DNA of 64,000 bases, from positions 2,156,501 to 2,220,500 of the forward strand of contig NZ_JACJUO010000001.1 of assembly GCF_014397025.1 (NCBI RefSeq), given 5' to 3'. The translations under genes and the position numbers were made by a program. The stretch is from Ochrobactrum sp. Marseille-Q0166 (GTDB lineage: Bacteria; Pseudomonadota; Alphaproteobacteria; Rhizobiales; Rhizobiaceae). The notes under the pieces were generated by a model, which was not told where the DNA came from, did no database searches, and was given only the letters and a program-made list of their open reading frames with translations. This document shows positions 45,740 to 54,319 of the stretch, in pieces (positions within the stretch are counted from its first letter, which is position 1; each line of letters starts with the position of its first letter).

Positions 45740-47218
45740 TTATGCAGCGACAACGTTTGGTTTACGCAAAGGTTCGCTCTCGCCTTGCGTTTCAGCATAG
45801 AACCGGCGGAGCAGATTTTTTGCGACCAGCAGACGGTATTCAGCTGTCGCACGCATATCGGTCAGAGGCTGATAGTCGAGGCCATAGAATTCAAGCGCAG
45901 CTTCAACGCTCTCCTCATTCCAAGGTTTACCCGTCAACGCTGCTTCCACATTGAGTGCGCGTTTTGGCGTTGCAGCCATACCGCCATAGGCGATGCGGAT
46001 GGAGGCGACATTGCCTTGCGCATCCAATTTCAGATGAAAGGCACCGAGCGTTGCCGTGATATCTTCCTCAAACCGCTTGGAAATTTTATGAATGGCGAAC
46101 TGGCTGCCTTCAAGCGGCACAGGCACATGGACAGCTTCGACAAACTCGCCAGGCTGGCGATCCTGCTTGCCGTAAGCAATGAAAAATTCTTGCAGAGGAA
46201 TGGTCCGGCGTTCTGCACCTCTGCGCAGTGTCAGCTTTGCATCAAGCGCGATCAATGGCGGCGGTGTGTCGCCGATCGGCGACCCATTGGCAATGTTGCC
46301 GCCGATGGTGCCCATATTGCGCACCTGTTCGCCACCAATGCGGTTGATGAGGCTTCCCAGCGCTGGAATACGTTTTGCCAAAAACGAAAAGGCTTCCGTA
46401 TAGGTGACGCCTGCACCAATGGTGATGACGCCGTCTTCTTCACGCATTGTACGCAGTTCATTGAGATGCCCAATAAAGATGACCGGCGAAATGTCGCGCA
46501 TCATTTTGGTGACCCAAAGGCCGACATCGGTTGAACCGGCAACGATTGTCGCCCTGGCTTCGGATGCATAAACAGTGGCAAAATCATCCAGACTGGCAGG
46601 CACGACCAGGCGGTCTTTGCCACTCCCGACCTCAACCCGCGCACCATCACGCAAGGCCTTCAGCCGCGCGAATACATGCGCGCGCTCAACAGCAAGCGGA
46701 TCATCCATCAACGTACCATAATCGGAAATCGCGCGCGCTGCACGCATGATCGCTTCATAGCCAGTGCAACGGCAAAGATTGCCTTGCAGCGCCTTTTCGA
46801 TCTCAGCATCTACAGGCTTTGGATTGCGCATCCACAAACCATAAAGCGACATGACGAAGCCCGGGGTGCAGAAGCCGCATTGCGAGCCGTGAAAATCGAT
46901 CATCGCCTTTTGCACCGGATGCAGGCCGCCGTCGGAGCCGCGCAGATGCTCGATGGTTACGACATGACAACCATCCAGCGACCCCACGAAGCGGATGCAA
47001 GCATTCACACTTTCATAGACGAGTTCATCACCAATGACTTTCCCGACCAGCACTGTGCAGGCACCACAATCCCCTTCACCGCAGCCTTCCTTGCTGCCGC
47101 GCAATTTGCAAGACAGGCGCAGATAATCGAGCAAGGTTTCAGTCGGTGAAATGCGGTCGAGCTCAACTGTCTCGCCGTTCAGCAGAAAGCGGATATTATG
47201 TCTGACTGCTTGACCCAT
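45740..47218 (-). CDS. xdhA: Xanthine dehydrogenase iron-sulfur/FAD (small) subunit
   Basis: A 492-residue subunit with two [2Fe-2S] domains: plant-type GCGEGDCGACTVLVG near residue 45, then CGFCTPGFVMSLYG and CRCTGYEAI. An FAD-binding domain follows with IGGNIANGSPIGDTPP. It passes electrons from the molybdenum site to NAD+. The start was set at ATG 47216-47218, 5 nt after the hiuH stop; a TTG three codons earlier would overlap hiuH. Confidence 0.95.
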   Translation of the reverse strand: MGQAVRHNIRFLLNGETVELDRISPTETLLDYLRLSCKLRGSKEGCGEGDCGACTVLVGKVIGDELVYESVNACIRFVGSLDGCHVVTIEHLRGSDGGLHPVQKAMIDFHGSQCGFCTPGFVMSLYGLWMRNPKPVDAEIEKALQGNLCRCTGYEAIMRAARAISDYGTLMDDPLAVERAHVFARLKALRDGARVEVGSGKDRLVVPASLDDFATVYASEARATIVAGSTDVGLWVTKMMRDISPVIFIGHLNELRTMREEDGVITIGAGVTYTEAFSFLAKRIPALGSLINRIGGEQVRNMGTIGGNIANGSPIGDTPPPLIALDAKLTLRRGAERRTIPLQEFFIAYGKQDRQPGEFVEAVHVPVPLEGSQFAIHKISKRFEEDITATLGAFHLKLDAQGNVASIRIAYGGMAATPKRALNVEAALTGKPWNEESVEAALEFYGLDYQPLTDMRATAEYRLLVAKNLLRRFYAETQGESEPLRKPNVVAA

Positions 47219-47223
47219 ACCGC

Positions 47224-47589
47224 TCAACTCCCGCGATAGGTTGAATAGGAAAATGGCGAAACCAGAAGCGGCACATGATAATGCGCCTTTTCGTCGGAAA
47301 TACCAAAACGGAGTGGCACCACATCCAGAAACGGGATCACACCGTCCCTTTTGCCGAAATACTCACCGACATGGAAAAGCAGCTCATATGAACCAGCATG
47401 CAGCGCATCGCCCGCAAGCAACGGCTCACCGCAGCGACCATCCGCATTGGTGCGAATTTCGCGCAAGATTTCTGCCTGCTGATTCTCGATCCGGCGCAAT
47501 TCGATGCGCAGATTTGCCGCTGGTTTACCATTGACCGTATCAAGGACATGCGTCGTTAACCGGCCCTGACCGCTTGCTTGGCTTCCCAT
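47224..47589 (-). CDS. hiuH: 5-hydroxyisourate hydrolase (transthyretin-related)
   Basis: A 121-residue transthyretin-like enzyme. The N-terminal [14 protein letters not shown] (with the catalytic His) and the C-terminal tetrapeptide YRGS, diagnostic of HIU hydrolases rather than thyroid-hormone transthyretin, are both present, with [19 protein letters not shown] between. It hydrolyses 5-hydroxyisourate, the product of PuuD, to OHCU. It is the first gene of the hiuH-xdhABC operon and divergent from the PuuE-UraD gene. Confidence 0.95.
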   Translation of the reverse strand: MGSQASGQGRLTTHVLDTVNGKPAANLRIELRRIENQQAEILREIRTNADGRCGEPLLAGDALHAGSYELLFHVGEYFGKRDGVIPFLDVVPLRFGISDEKAHYHVPLLVSPFSYSTYRGS

Positions 47590-47844
47590 TTATACTCCTG
47601 CCGCCTGCACGATTCTTCCGACATTACCGTCAGAACCATTTCAAGCACTTGTTTTTGTGTGATTTATTTCTCGCAAAACGTGAATGTTTGCCAACCACAC
47701 TTGTTCCCTATTTTGAGTATTTACCGAAGTTCTGTCTTGGGAAAGATGATAATCGTTGGATGTCTTTCAAAATTTTGAGGGGGAATGATCCGCATAAATC
47801 TTTATTATCATAGGCAAAATAAACAAAAATCGAGGGAATTCCAT

Positions 47845-49272
47845 ATGAGTTATCCGCGCAATCTGGTTGGTTATGGCCGCAACACACCGGATCCACGCTG
47901 GCCCGGCGGGGCCAATATTGCCGTGCAGTTCGTCGTCAACTATGAGGAAGGCGGCGAAAGCTGCATTCTCGACGGTGATCCCGCATCCGAATGCCTGCTT
48001 TCGGAAATCGTCGGCGCGCAGGCTTGGAACGGCCAGCGCAATCTCAATATGGAATCGATCTACGAATATGGCGCCCGCTCCGGCTTCTGGCGCTTGTGGC
48101 GCGCGTTCACGCGACGCAACATGCCGGTAACGGTCTATGGCGTGACACTTGCCATGGAGCGCAACCCCGAAGCCATCAGCGCCATGAAGGAAGCCGACTG
48201 GGAAATCGCCAGCCACGGCCTGCGCTGGTGGGAATATAAGGATGTTCCCGAAGAGGTTGAACGCGAACATATTCGTGAAGCCGTGCGTCTGCACACAGAG
48301 ATTACCGGCTCGCGCCCGCTCGGTATCTACCAGGGCAAGCCCTCGGACAATACGCTTAAGCTCGTGATGGAGGAAGGCGGCTTTCTCTACTCCGCCGATT
48401 CCTATGCCGATGAGCTTCCTTACTGGGTGAAAGGACCAAACGGTCCGCATCTCATCGTACCCTATACGCTCGACGCCAATGATATGCGCTTTGCCACGCC
48501 ACAGGGCTTTAACTCCGGCGATCAGTTCTACACCTACCTCAAAGACACATTCGACGTGCTTTATCGCGAGGGTGCAGAGGGCGCACCGAAGATGATGTCG
48601 GTTGGTCTGCATTGCCGCCTTGTCGGTCGCCCGGGCCGTGCGGCGGCCCTTGAGCGCTTCCTTGATTACGTGCAGAGCCATGACAAGGTATGGGTTGCCA
48701 AGCGCGTCGATATTGCGCGTCACTGGCACGAATATCACAGGCCGAAACAGGTCGATATTGTGCCATCCAAGGCCAGTAAGGCGGATTTTGTTGCACGCTA
48801 TGGCGGGATTTTCGAGCATTCGCCATGGATTGCCGAACGCGCCTATGACATGGGTCTGACGGAACTGGCCGATTCTGCTTCCGGCCTTCATACGGTGCTG
48901 GTGCGTGCATTTCGCGCTGCATCAGACGATGAAAAGCTCGGTGTATTGCGCGCCCATCCCGATCTTGCAGGAAAGCTTGCGGCGGCGAAGCGCCTGACAC
49001 CGGAATCCACTTCCGAGCAGGCATCTGCCGGTCTTGATGCTTTGAGCGATGACGAGCGCAAGACATTCACCGAACTCAACGATGCCTATACGCAGAAATT
49101 CGGCTTTCCTTTCATCATTGCCGTCAAGGGTCGTAACGCCCAGGAGATTCTCCATGCTTTCAAACGGCGTGTTGAAAACACGAAACAAGCGGAGATGGAA
49201 ACCGCATGTGAACAGGTCGAGCGCATCGCGCTGCTGCGGCTAAAAGATATTCTTCCCGAAACATTATATTGA
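47845..49272 (+). CDS. puuE: Fusion of allantoinase PuuE and OHCU decarboxylase UraD
   Basis: A 475-residue two-domain protein. Residues 1-300 are a PuuE polysaccharide-deacetylase-like allantoinase (WPGGANIAVQFVVNYEEG, IASHGLRWWEY, GLHCRLVGRPGR). Residues 312-472 are an OHCU decarboxylase with FEHSPWIAERA (about 323-333), HPDLAGKLA (371-379) and FPFIIAVKG (421-429). The second domain makes S-allantoin from OHCU and the first opens it to allantoate, so two consecutive steps sit on one chain. The start was set at ATG 47845 after GAGGG. It is followed 13 nt later by the ureidoglycine aminohydrolase gene. Confidence 0.94.
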   Translation: MSYPRNLVGYGRNTPDPRWPGGANIAVQFVVNYEEGGESCILDGDPASECLLSEIVGAQAWNGQRNLNMESIYEYGARSGFWRLWRAFTRRNMPVTVYGVTLAMERNPEAISAMKEADWEIASHGLRWWEYKDVPEEVEREHIREAVRLHTEITGSRPLGIYQGKPSDNTLKLVMEEGGFLYSADSYADELPYWVKGPNGPHLIVPYTLDANDMRFATPQGFNSGDQFYTYLKDTFDVLYREGAEGAPKMMSVGLHCRLVGRPGRAAALERFLDYVQSHDKVWVAKRVDIARHWHEYHRPKQVDIVPSKASKADFVARYGGIFEHSPWIAERAYDMGLTELADSASGLHTVLVRAFRAASDDEKLGVLRAHPDLAGKLAAAKRLTPESTSEQASAGLDALSDDERKTFTELNDAYTQKFGFPFIIAVKGRNAQEILHAFKRRVENTKQAEMETACEQVERIALLRLKDILPETLY

Positions 49273-49285
49273 TTAGGAATTCCCG

Positions 49286-50107
49286 ATGAGCCGTAATTAT
49301 TACGCACCGACCGGTGGCCTGCCACCACAGACGCAAATTCTGACCGATCGTGCTATGTTCACCGAAGCCTATGCGGTTATTCCGAAAGGCACATTCAGCG
49401 ATATCGTCACAAGCTTTCTGCCCTTCTGGGACAAGACGCGTTTATGGATCATTGCCCGCCCGCTCTCGGGTTTTGCCGAGACTTTCTCGCAATATATCAT
49501 GGAAGTACAATCCGGCGGCGGCAGCAACCGCCCGGAACTCGATGACGGCGCACAGGGCGTGCTGTTTGTTGTCGAAGGTGAAATCACCGTCACGCTTGAC
49601 GGCCAGGATCATGTGCTGAGCGAAGGTGGTTATGCCTATCTGCCGCCAAAGAGCGGCTGGACGCTTCGCAACAATTCCGGCGCTGTCGCGCGCTTCCATT
49701 GGGTGCGCAAAGCTTACGAATATGTTGATGGCCTTGATGTGCCGGAACCGCTTTTCCTGAATGAAAAGAACATTGCACCAACGCCTATGCCGGACACCAA
49801 TGGCGCATGGGCAACAACGCGCTTTGTTGATCCGAACGATCTGCGTCACGACATGCATGTCACCGTGGTTACATTTGAACCGGGTGGTGTGATCCCTTTT
49901 GCAGAAACCCATGTGATGGAACACGGGCTTTATGTGCTGGAAGGCAAAGCCGTCTATCGGCTCAATCAGGACTGGGTGGAAGTAGAAGCCGGTGATTTCA
50001 TGTGGCTGCGCGCCTTCTGCCCGCAAGCTTGCTATGCCGGTGGACCGGGCAAGTTCCGCTATTTGCTTTATAAGGACGTCAATCGTCACATGAAGCTGTC
50101 GCGCTAA
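49286..50107 (+). CDS. allE: (S)-ureidoglycine aminohydrolase
   Basis: A 273-residue bicupin of the UAH/YlbA family. The start MSRNYYAPTGGLPPQ, the first cupin (GVLFVVEGEITVTLDG) and the second, metal-binding cupin (ETHVMEHGLYVLEGKAVY) with its Glu/His ligands are clear. The enzyme releases ammonia from (S)-ureidoglycine to give (S)-ureidoglycolate. It lies 13 nt after puuE-uraD and ends at a terminator. The enzyme before it (allantoate amidohydrolase) and the one after it (ureidoglycolate lyase) are not encoded here. Confidence 0.92.
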   Translation: MSRNYYAPTGGLPPQTQILTDRAMFTEAYAVIPKGTFSDIVTSFLPFWDKTRLWIIARPLSGFAETFSQYIMEVQSGGGSNRPELDDGAQGVLFVVEGEITVTLDGQDHVLSEGGYAYLPPKSGWTLRNNSGAVARFHWVRKAYEYVDGLDVPEPLFLNEKNIAPTPMPDTNGAWATTRFVDPNDLRHDMHVTVVTFEPGGVIPFAETHVMEHGLYVLEGKAVYRLNQDWVEVEAGDFMWLRAFCPQACYAGGPGKFRYLLYKDVNRHMKLSR

Positions 50108-50415
50108 CGGTCTGAACTTCAGTAAGAAGCATATAGGTTCGGCGGCTTAAGCAGCGGCCTATGGCTCATAATTCTCAGAAAGAGTTATGCATTAAAAGCG
50201 GCGAGTTATATCTCGTCGCTTTTAATGTATTTCCACTTACGTTAAATAACAATAACATTTAACAACAACTGTTAATTTATTATTTTATACATAACAAAAA
50301 ATAGTAAATTAAAAAAATTTTAATAATCTATTGTAAATAAAACTATCTCGTGCTTAGATTAAAAGCATAATAACACTAACTTCTTATCAATATATACATG
50401 CAAAGAGAATATTCC
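50108..50415. other. Intergenic region: terminator, then very AT-rich promoter region of the IalB-like gene
   Basis: 308 bases without a gene. The terminator stem (50190-50227) is followed by about 170 bases of almost pure A and T runs (50228-50400), unlike the rest of the window. It probably holds the promoter of the IalB-like gene at 50416. No defined operator was recognised. Confidence 0.5.
50190..50227 (+). terminator. Terminator of the puuE-uraD / allE operon
   Basis: A 16-bp stem (50190-50205 with 50212-50227, one G-U pair) with a TTATAT loop, 82 nt after the allE stop. The descending arm ends with CGCTTTTAATG, giving a short T run. Confidence 0.75.
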
Positions 50416-50937
50416 ATGAAGACAAGCTGTCGGGTCATTTCTGCAATCGCCGCAACTACAATTTTCTGCGCGCCAGCTTTTTCGGCTCCTCTACCCGGCG
50501 GCGCGAGCACCTTACAGGAGACTTACGAAGATTGGACCGTTTCCTGCCAATCAACCAAAGAAGCGACAGTTTGCGCTATCCGTCAGGATCAGAGTAGCGC
50601 GCAAACGGGACAGCGCGTTTTAACTGCTGAATTACGCAATATAGCTGGCGGCAAGGTTGAAGGCGTCATTTTAATGCCATTCGGCCTTGATCTTGCAAAA
50701 GGCGCTACACTCAAGACTGATGAGACAGCCGGACCAACTTTAACTTTTTCAACTTGCCTTCCACAGGGTTGCCTTACACCCGTTAGTTTTGACGCCAAGC
50801 AGGTAGCAGCTCTGAAGGCTGGAGCTAATTTGAATGTCAATGCTACAGCACTTAGCCCAAGCCAGCCTGTTGCTTTTAAAGTTTCGCTGAAAGGCTTTGG
50901 CGCTGCACTTGACCGTATTATTGCACTTACGAAATAA
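50416..50937 (+). CDS. Invasion-associated locus B (IalB) family protein
   Basis: A 173-residue exported protein of the IalB family. A Sec signal ([20 protein letters not shown], cut near AFSA) precedes a domain with YEDWTVSCQ, four Cys in two pairs (SCQ..VCAI and [10 protein letters not shown]), and the block [12 protein letters not shown]. IalB of Bartonella promotes erythrocyte invasion; in other Rhizobiales the role is unknown. The start at ATG 50416 was chosen over one 6 codons earlier because it opens the signal peptide. It stands alone, downstream of the AT-rich region. Confidence 0.87.
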   Translation: MKTSCRVISAIAATTIFCAPAFSAPLPGGASTLQETYEDWTVSCQSTKEATVCAIRQDQSSAQTGQRVLTAELRNIAGGKVEGVILMPFGLDLAKGATLKTDETAGPTLTFSTCLPQGCLTPVSFDAKQVAALKAGANLNVNATALSPSQPVAFKVSLKGFGAALDRIIALTK

Positions 50938-51010
50938 TTTGGGGCTTAAGATTTTAGGGGGCATTTGATTTTAGCGGATACTAAACGATATCTGCAGCAT
51001 CAAAAATCAA

Positions 51011-51034
51011 GCCGTACGACCAAGGTCGTACGGC
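51011..51034. terminator. Terminator between the IalB-like and MATE genes
   Basis: GCCGTACGACC (51011-51021) and GGTCGTACGGC (51024-51034) pair over 10 or 11 bp, followed on the plus strand by CTTTTCTTTG. It ends the IalB-like transcript and perhaps the convergent MATE transcript. Confidence 0.85.
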
Positions 51035-51063
51035 CTTTTCTTTGTCGGTCGAGAGTGCCACGG

Positions 51064-52485
51064 CTAGACGAGCGGCTTGAGTGAAATAAACAGCCGAGCC
51101 AGAGAACGCCGCCAGCGCATGGTCATCAGCACAGAAACGATTGCCAGCCCCGCGGCCAGACCAAGCCACACACCAGCACCACCGAGCTTGAACTGAAAAG
51201 CAAGCAGCGCACCCAACGGCAGACCAACACCCCAATATCCAACCAGTGCCATATACATTGGCACGCGCGTGTCACGCAGACCGCGCAACATGCCTGCAGC
51301 GACAGCCTGCGCCCCATCCACAATCTGGAACAGCGCGGCCAGTGCCAGGAATGTGACAGCCAGCTCGATCACAGCAAAATTCTCTGGATCCTTGAGGTTG
51401 AGGAACACGCCGATAAACACGCGTGGAATCAGAATCATCAACAAGCCCATGATCGCCATGAAACCGACGCCGAGCGCATAGGCGCTCCAACCGGCATAGG
51501 CCACGGCTTGCGGATCGCCGCGTCCATAAGCACGACCGACACGGACCGTTGCCACCTGCCCAAAGCCGAGCGGCACCATGAAGCTGAGCGATGCAACCTG
51601 AATGGCAACCGCATGGGCTGCCATAGCGGTCGGGCCGATATAGCCCATCATAATAACAGCGGCATAGAAGATCGAGGTCTCGAACACGAAGGTCAGCGCC
51701 ATCGGAAAGCCGATGCGCCAGAGTTCGATCAGGCGCGGCCAGTCAGCCCGCCAGAAACGACCGAACAGGCGATAGCGGCGGAACCGGCGATGCCGCACCG
51801 TGATAAACGCCATGCCGAGGAACATCATGATGCTCGAGAGCGTGGTTGCAATACCGGCACCATGCAGTTCCATGCGTGGAAAGCCGAAATGTCCGAAAAT
51901 CAATGTCCAGCCAGCAAGCGCGTTAAAGCCGATAGCGGCGGCAGCAATCAGCAGCGTCCACATAGGCTTTTCCATCGCCGCAAAAAACGAACGCAGCACG
52001 ATATAAAAAAGATAAGGCAACAATGCCCATTGCAGCGTGTGCATGAAATCGGTGGAGCGCGCAGCAATTTCAGGCTGCTGGCCAAGAAGCAGAAAAATCT
52101 CCTCACAGTGCCAGAGTATGATCCAGATCGGGATCGAAATGATAATCGCCGACCACATGCCCTGACGCACCGTACGGCGCACATCGCGCACCGAGTGACG
52201 GTTCTTGCCGAGCGCAATGGCAATCATCGGCATCACAGCCGAGACAAGGCCCATCGAGAAGATCATCAACGTGTGGTAAAAGCTGGTGGCAAGCAGTGCC
52301 GAGGCCAGCGTATCCTTGCCGAGCCGCCCGATGAAGATCACGTCAGTGGCGGTGAGTGCAGCCTGCGAAAGATTAGTCAGGATCAGCGGCCAGCCGAGCT
52401 TCAGGGCTGTAGCCATCTCCCGCGTCCAGCGCTGGGCACCGCTCAAATGTGGCTCGTGAAAGCCTGCATCAACCGTATTGGTCAC
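51064..52485 (-). CDS. MATE-family multidrug efflux pump (NorM type)
   Basis: A 473-residue, 12-helix MATE protein. Family blocks include GWPLILTNLSQAALTATDVIFIGRLG near the N-terminus split over helix 1, and GFGQVATVRVGRAYGRGD in helix 7-8. These pumps export cationic drugs and dyes with Na+ or H+. The start is GTG 52483-52485, six bases after GGGGAG. It converges with the IalB-like gene. No regulator is adjacent. Confidence 0.92.
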   Translation of the reverse strand: MTNTVDAGFHEPHLSGAQRWTREMATALKLGWPLILTNLSQAALTATDVIFIGRLGKDTLASALLATSFYHTLMIFSMGLVSAVMPMIAIALGKNRHSVRDVRRTVRQGMWSAIIISIPIWIILWHCEEIFLLLGQQPEIAARSTDFMHTLQWALLPYLFYIVLRSFFAAMEKPMWTLLIAAAAIGFNALAGWTLIFGHFGFPRMELHGAGIATTLSSIMMFLGMAFITVRHRRFRRYRLFGRFWRADWPRLIELWRIGFPMALTFVFETSIFYAAVIMMGYIGPTAMAAHAVAIQVASLSFMVPLGFGQVATVRVGRAYGRGDPQAVAYAGWSAYALGVGFMAIMGLLMILIPRVFIGVFLNLKDPENFAVIELAVTFLALAALFQIVDGAQAVAAGMLRGLRDTRVPMYMALVGYWGVGLPLGALLAFQFKLGGAGVWLGLAAGLAIVSVLMTMRWRRSLARLFISLKPLV

Positions 52486-52645
52486 AAGTCACTCCCCGAT
52501 TGTCCGTGACCAAAAGCCGACCGGACAATCTATAAAGAAAGCACGCGCTGAGACATCACAGGCTCAGAGACCATGTCAATCTGAGGAGAATAGCGCGCGA
52601 TACGAATATCGATCGCCCCATGCCGGCTAAGAGCTTTCATCGCTA

Positions 52646-52810
52646 TTGCGACTTTGCTCCCACTTTTCGGTTTCTTCAGCCTCTGATGGGAACGTTGTGT
52701 ATGTTCCAGAGGCTGATCCGGAGCCAAGCGGGCTGCGCATCGATTTGCACAAAATTGAAGCACAATGGATAGCAGAGTTGCATGAAGAAGCAACACATCA
52801 TGAAAGCTAA
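52646..52810 (+). CDS. Possible small protein, doubtful
   Basis: A 54-codon frame from TTG 52646 to TAA 52808-52810, or 37 codons from GTG 52697. The last 37 residues look like coding sequence by composition (acidic, with RIDLHKIEAQWIAELHEE as a likely amphipathic helix). No good ribosome-binding site or ATG was found, and a hairpin overlaps it. It could be the remnant 3' end of a decayed gene. Confidence 0.22.
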   Translation: MRLCSHFSVSSASDGNVVYVPEADPEPSGLRIDLHKIEAQWIAELHEEATHHES

Positions 52811-52839
52811 TTTCTCATCTGCTGACATAGTTAGAAATA

Positions 52840-52877
52840 AAAACCCCGCCCGAAGCCATGGCTTTGAGCGGGGTTTT
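52840..52877 (-). terminator. Terminator of the carboxynorspermidine dehydrogenase gene
   Basis: AAAACCCCGC (52840-52849) pairs with GCGGGGTTTT (52868-52877), with the inner pairing AAGCC/GGCTT. On the minus strand TTTTATTTCTAA follows. It lies 19 nt after the stop of the minus-strand gene at 52897. Confidence 0.92.
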
Positions 52878-52896
52878 ATATTCATCCGAATAAAGC

Positions 52897-54138
52897 TTAC
52901 GCGAAGTCGAGAGCGCGGTCGCCGTCTTCGTCTTTAATACGCGATGGCAGGCCGATCTGGTTCAGGATGTGGAGGAAAGGCTTCGGGTTCAGCTCTTCCA
53001 CATTGACCATCTTCTTCACGTCCCATTCGCCCGAAGCGATCAGGATAGCGGCTGCAACCGGCGGAACACCAGCAGTGTAGGAAATGCCCTGCGAGCCCAC
53101 TTCATTATAGGCGTCCTTATGGTCGGCAACGTTATAGATGAAGACTTCCTTCTCCTTGCCGTCCTTGGTGCCTTTGACGAAATCACCGATGCAGGTCTTG
53201 CCGGTGTAATCCGGTGCAAGCGACGATGGATCAGGCAGAACAGCCTTGACCACCTTGAGCGGCACGACTTCCAGACCTTCAGCGGTCTTGACCGGCTGTT
53301 CGGACAGGAGGCCGAGATTGTTCAGCACCGTGAAGACGTTGATGTAGTGATCGCCAAATCCCATCCAGAAACGCACATCGGCATTCGGATAGTTCTTGGA
53401 AAGCGAATGCACTTCATCATGGCCCGTCATATAGGCCTTGCTCGGGCCAACAACGGGCAGGTCAAAAGTTTGGCCGACTTCAAACATCTTGTTCGACTGC
53501 CACTGACCACCCTGCCACGAATAAACCGTGCCGGTGAATTCGCGGAAGTTGATTTCAGGGTCGAAGTTGGTCGAGAACCAGCGGCCATGCGAACCGGCAT
53601 TGATGTCAACGATGTCGATGGATTTGACTTCATCAAGATAATCGTCAGCTGCCAGACGCGCATAGGCATTGACCACGCCGGGATCAAAGCCAATACCGAG
53701 AATGGCTGTGATGCCCTTCTCTTCACATTCCTTGAGGTGCTTCCATTCGTAGTTGCCATACCACGGTGGTGTCTCGCAGATCTTCTTCGGATCTTCATGG
53801 ATCGCAGTGTCCATGTAAGCCACGCCCGTATCGATACAGGCGCGAAGGACCGACATATTGAGGAAGGCCGAGCCGACATTGATGACGATCTGAACGCCTG
53901 TCTTCTCAATCAAAGCTTTGGTTGCTTCAATATCCATCGCGTTCAGCGCATGCGCTTCCAGTTTCACCTCGGTCTTGAGGCTCTTCTTTTCATGCACGCT
54001 ATCGATAATCTTGCGGCATTTCTCAACCGTGCGGGACGCAATATGGATATCGCCCAATATGTCAGAGTTTTGCGCACATTTATGTGCAACAACCTGTGCC
54101 ACGCCCCCGGCGCCGATAATGAGAACGTTCTTCTTCAT
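52897..54138 (-). CDS. Carboxynorspermidine dehydrogenase (saccharopine dehydrogenase-like)
   Basis: A 413-residue saccharopine-dehydrogenase-fold protein. The Rossmann motif is VLIIGAGGVAQVVAHKCAQ, and the block ILGIGFDPGVVNAYA and the ending region SYTAGVPPVAAAILIASGEW are typical of carboxynorspermidine/carboxyspermidine dehydrogenases. It joins aspartate semialdehyde to a diamine (putrescine gives carboxyspermidine). The decarboxylase NspC is encoded just upstream. Together they make spermidine without S-adenosylmethionine decarboxylase. Lysine saccharopine dehydrogenase is the main alternative, disfavoured by the nspC neighbour. Confidence 0.88.
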   Translation of the reverse strand: MKKNVLIIGAGGVAQVVAHKCAQNSDILGDIHIASRTVEKCRKIIDSVHEKKSLKTEVKLEAHALNAMDIEATKALIEKTGVQIVINVGSAFLNMSVLRACIDTGVAYMDTAIHEDPKKICETPPWYGNYEWKHLKECEEKGITAILGIGFDPGVVNAYARLAADDYLDEVKSIDIVDINAGSHGRWFSTNFDPEINFREFTGTVYSWQGGQWQSNKMFEVGQTFDLPVVGPSKAYMTGHDEVHSLSKNYPNADVRFWMGFGDHYINVFTVLNNLGLLSEQPVKTAEGLEVVPLKVVKAVLPDPSSLAPDYTGKTCIGDFVKGTKDGKEKEVFIYNVADHKDAYNEVGSQGISYTAGVPPVAAAILIASGEWDVKKMVNVEELNPKPFLHILNQIGLPSRIKDEDGDRALDFA

Positions 54139-54319
54139 TTTCTGTCGATGCTTCCTCTTCCAGCGGTTACCCGCGTCTTTTTAGTTAACTGACGCATTAT
54201 CCTGCGCAAAACTGCTTCGCGCTTTTGCTGGAAATGCTTGCCTGTTTCTCGTCCCCGGCGCTCTCATCCGCGGAACCTGTTTAAGTTTTACGCCGCTGAA
54301 TAAGACCGCGGCGCAGGGT

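Larger units (their letters stand above)
52486..52896. other. Intergenic region with a bulged hairpin and a short open frame
   Basis: 411 bases without a firm gene. A hairpin pairs CAGCCTCT (52677-52684) with AGAGGCTG (52708-52715) and GGAAC (52689-52693) with GTTCC (52703-52707), with a GATG bulge. A 54-codon plus-strand frame (TTG 52646 to TAA 52810) overlaps it and ends in a protein-like tail (EAQWIAELHEEATHHES), but its start is weak. The right end holds the terminator at 52840-52877. Confidence 0.4.

Noticed and set aside
51508..52509. 333-codon plus-strand frame opposite the MATE gene
   Set aside because: Strongly His/Arg/Gln-biased translation typical of the antisense of a membrane protein.
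52655..52672. Partial match to the repeat core (CTCCCACTTTTCGG)
   Set aside because: Only one half of the core is present, with no opposing arm, so it was not counted as a fifth repeat copy.
52530..52796. 88-codon minus-strand frame downstream of the MATE start region
   Set aside because: The first half is not protein-like. A shorter frame of about 36 codons from an internal ATG cannot be excluded but has no supporting signal.
52969..54192. 407-codon plus-strand frame opposite the carboxynorspermidine dehydrogenase gene
   Set aside because: It is the complement of a recognised enzyme; it has no domain features of its own.
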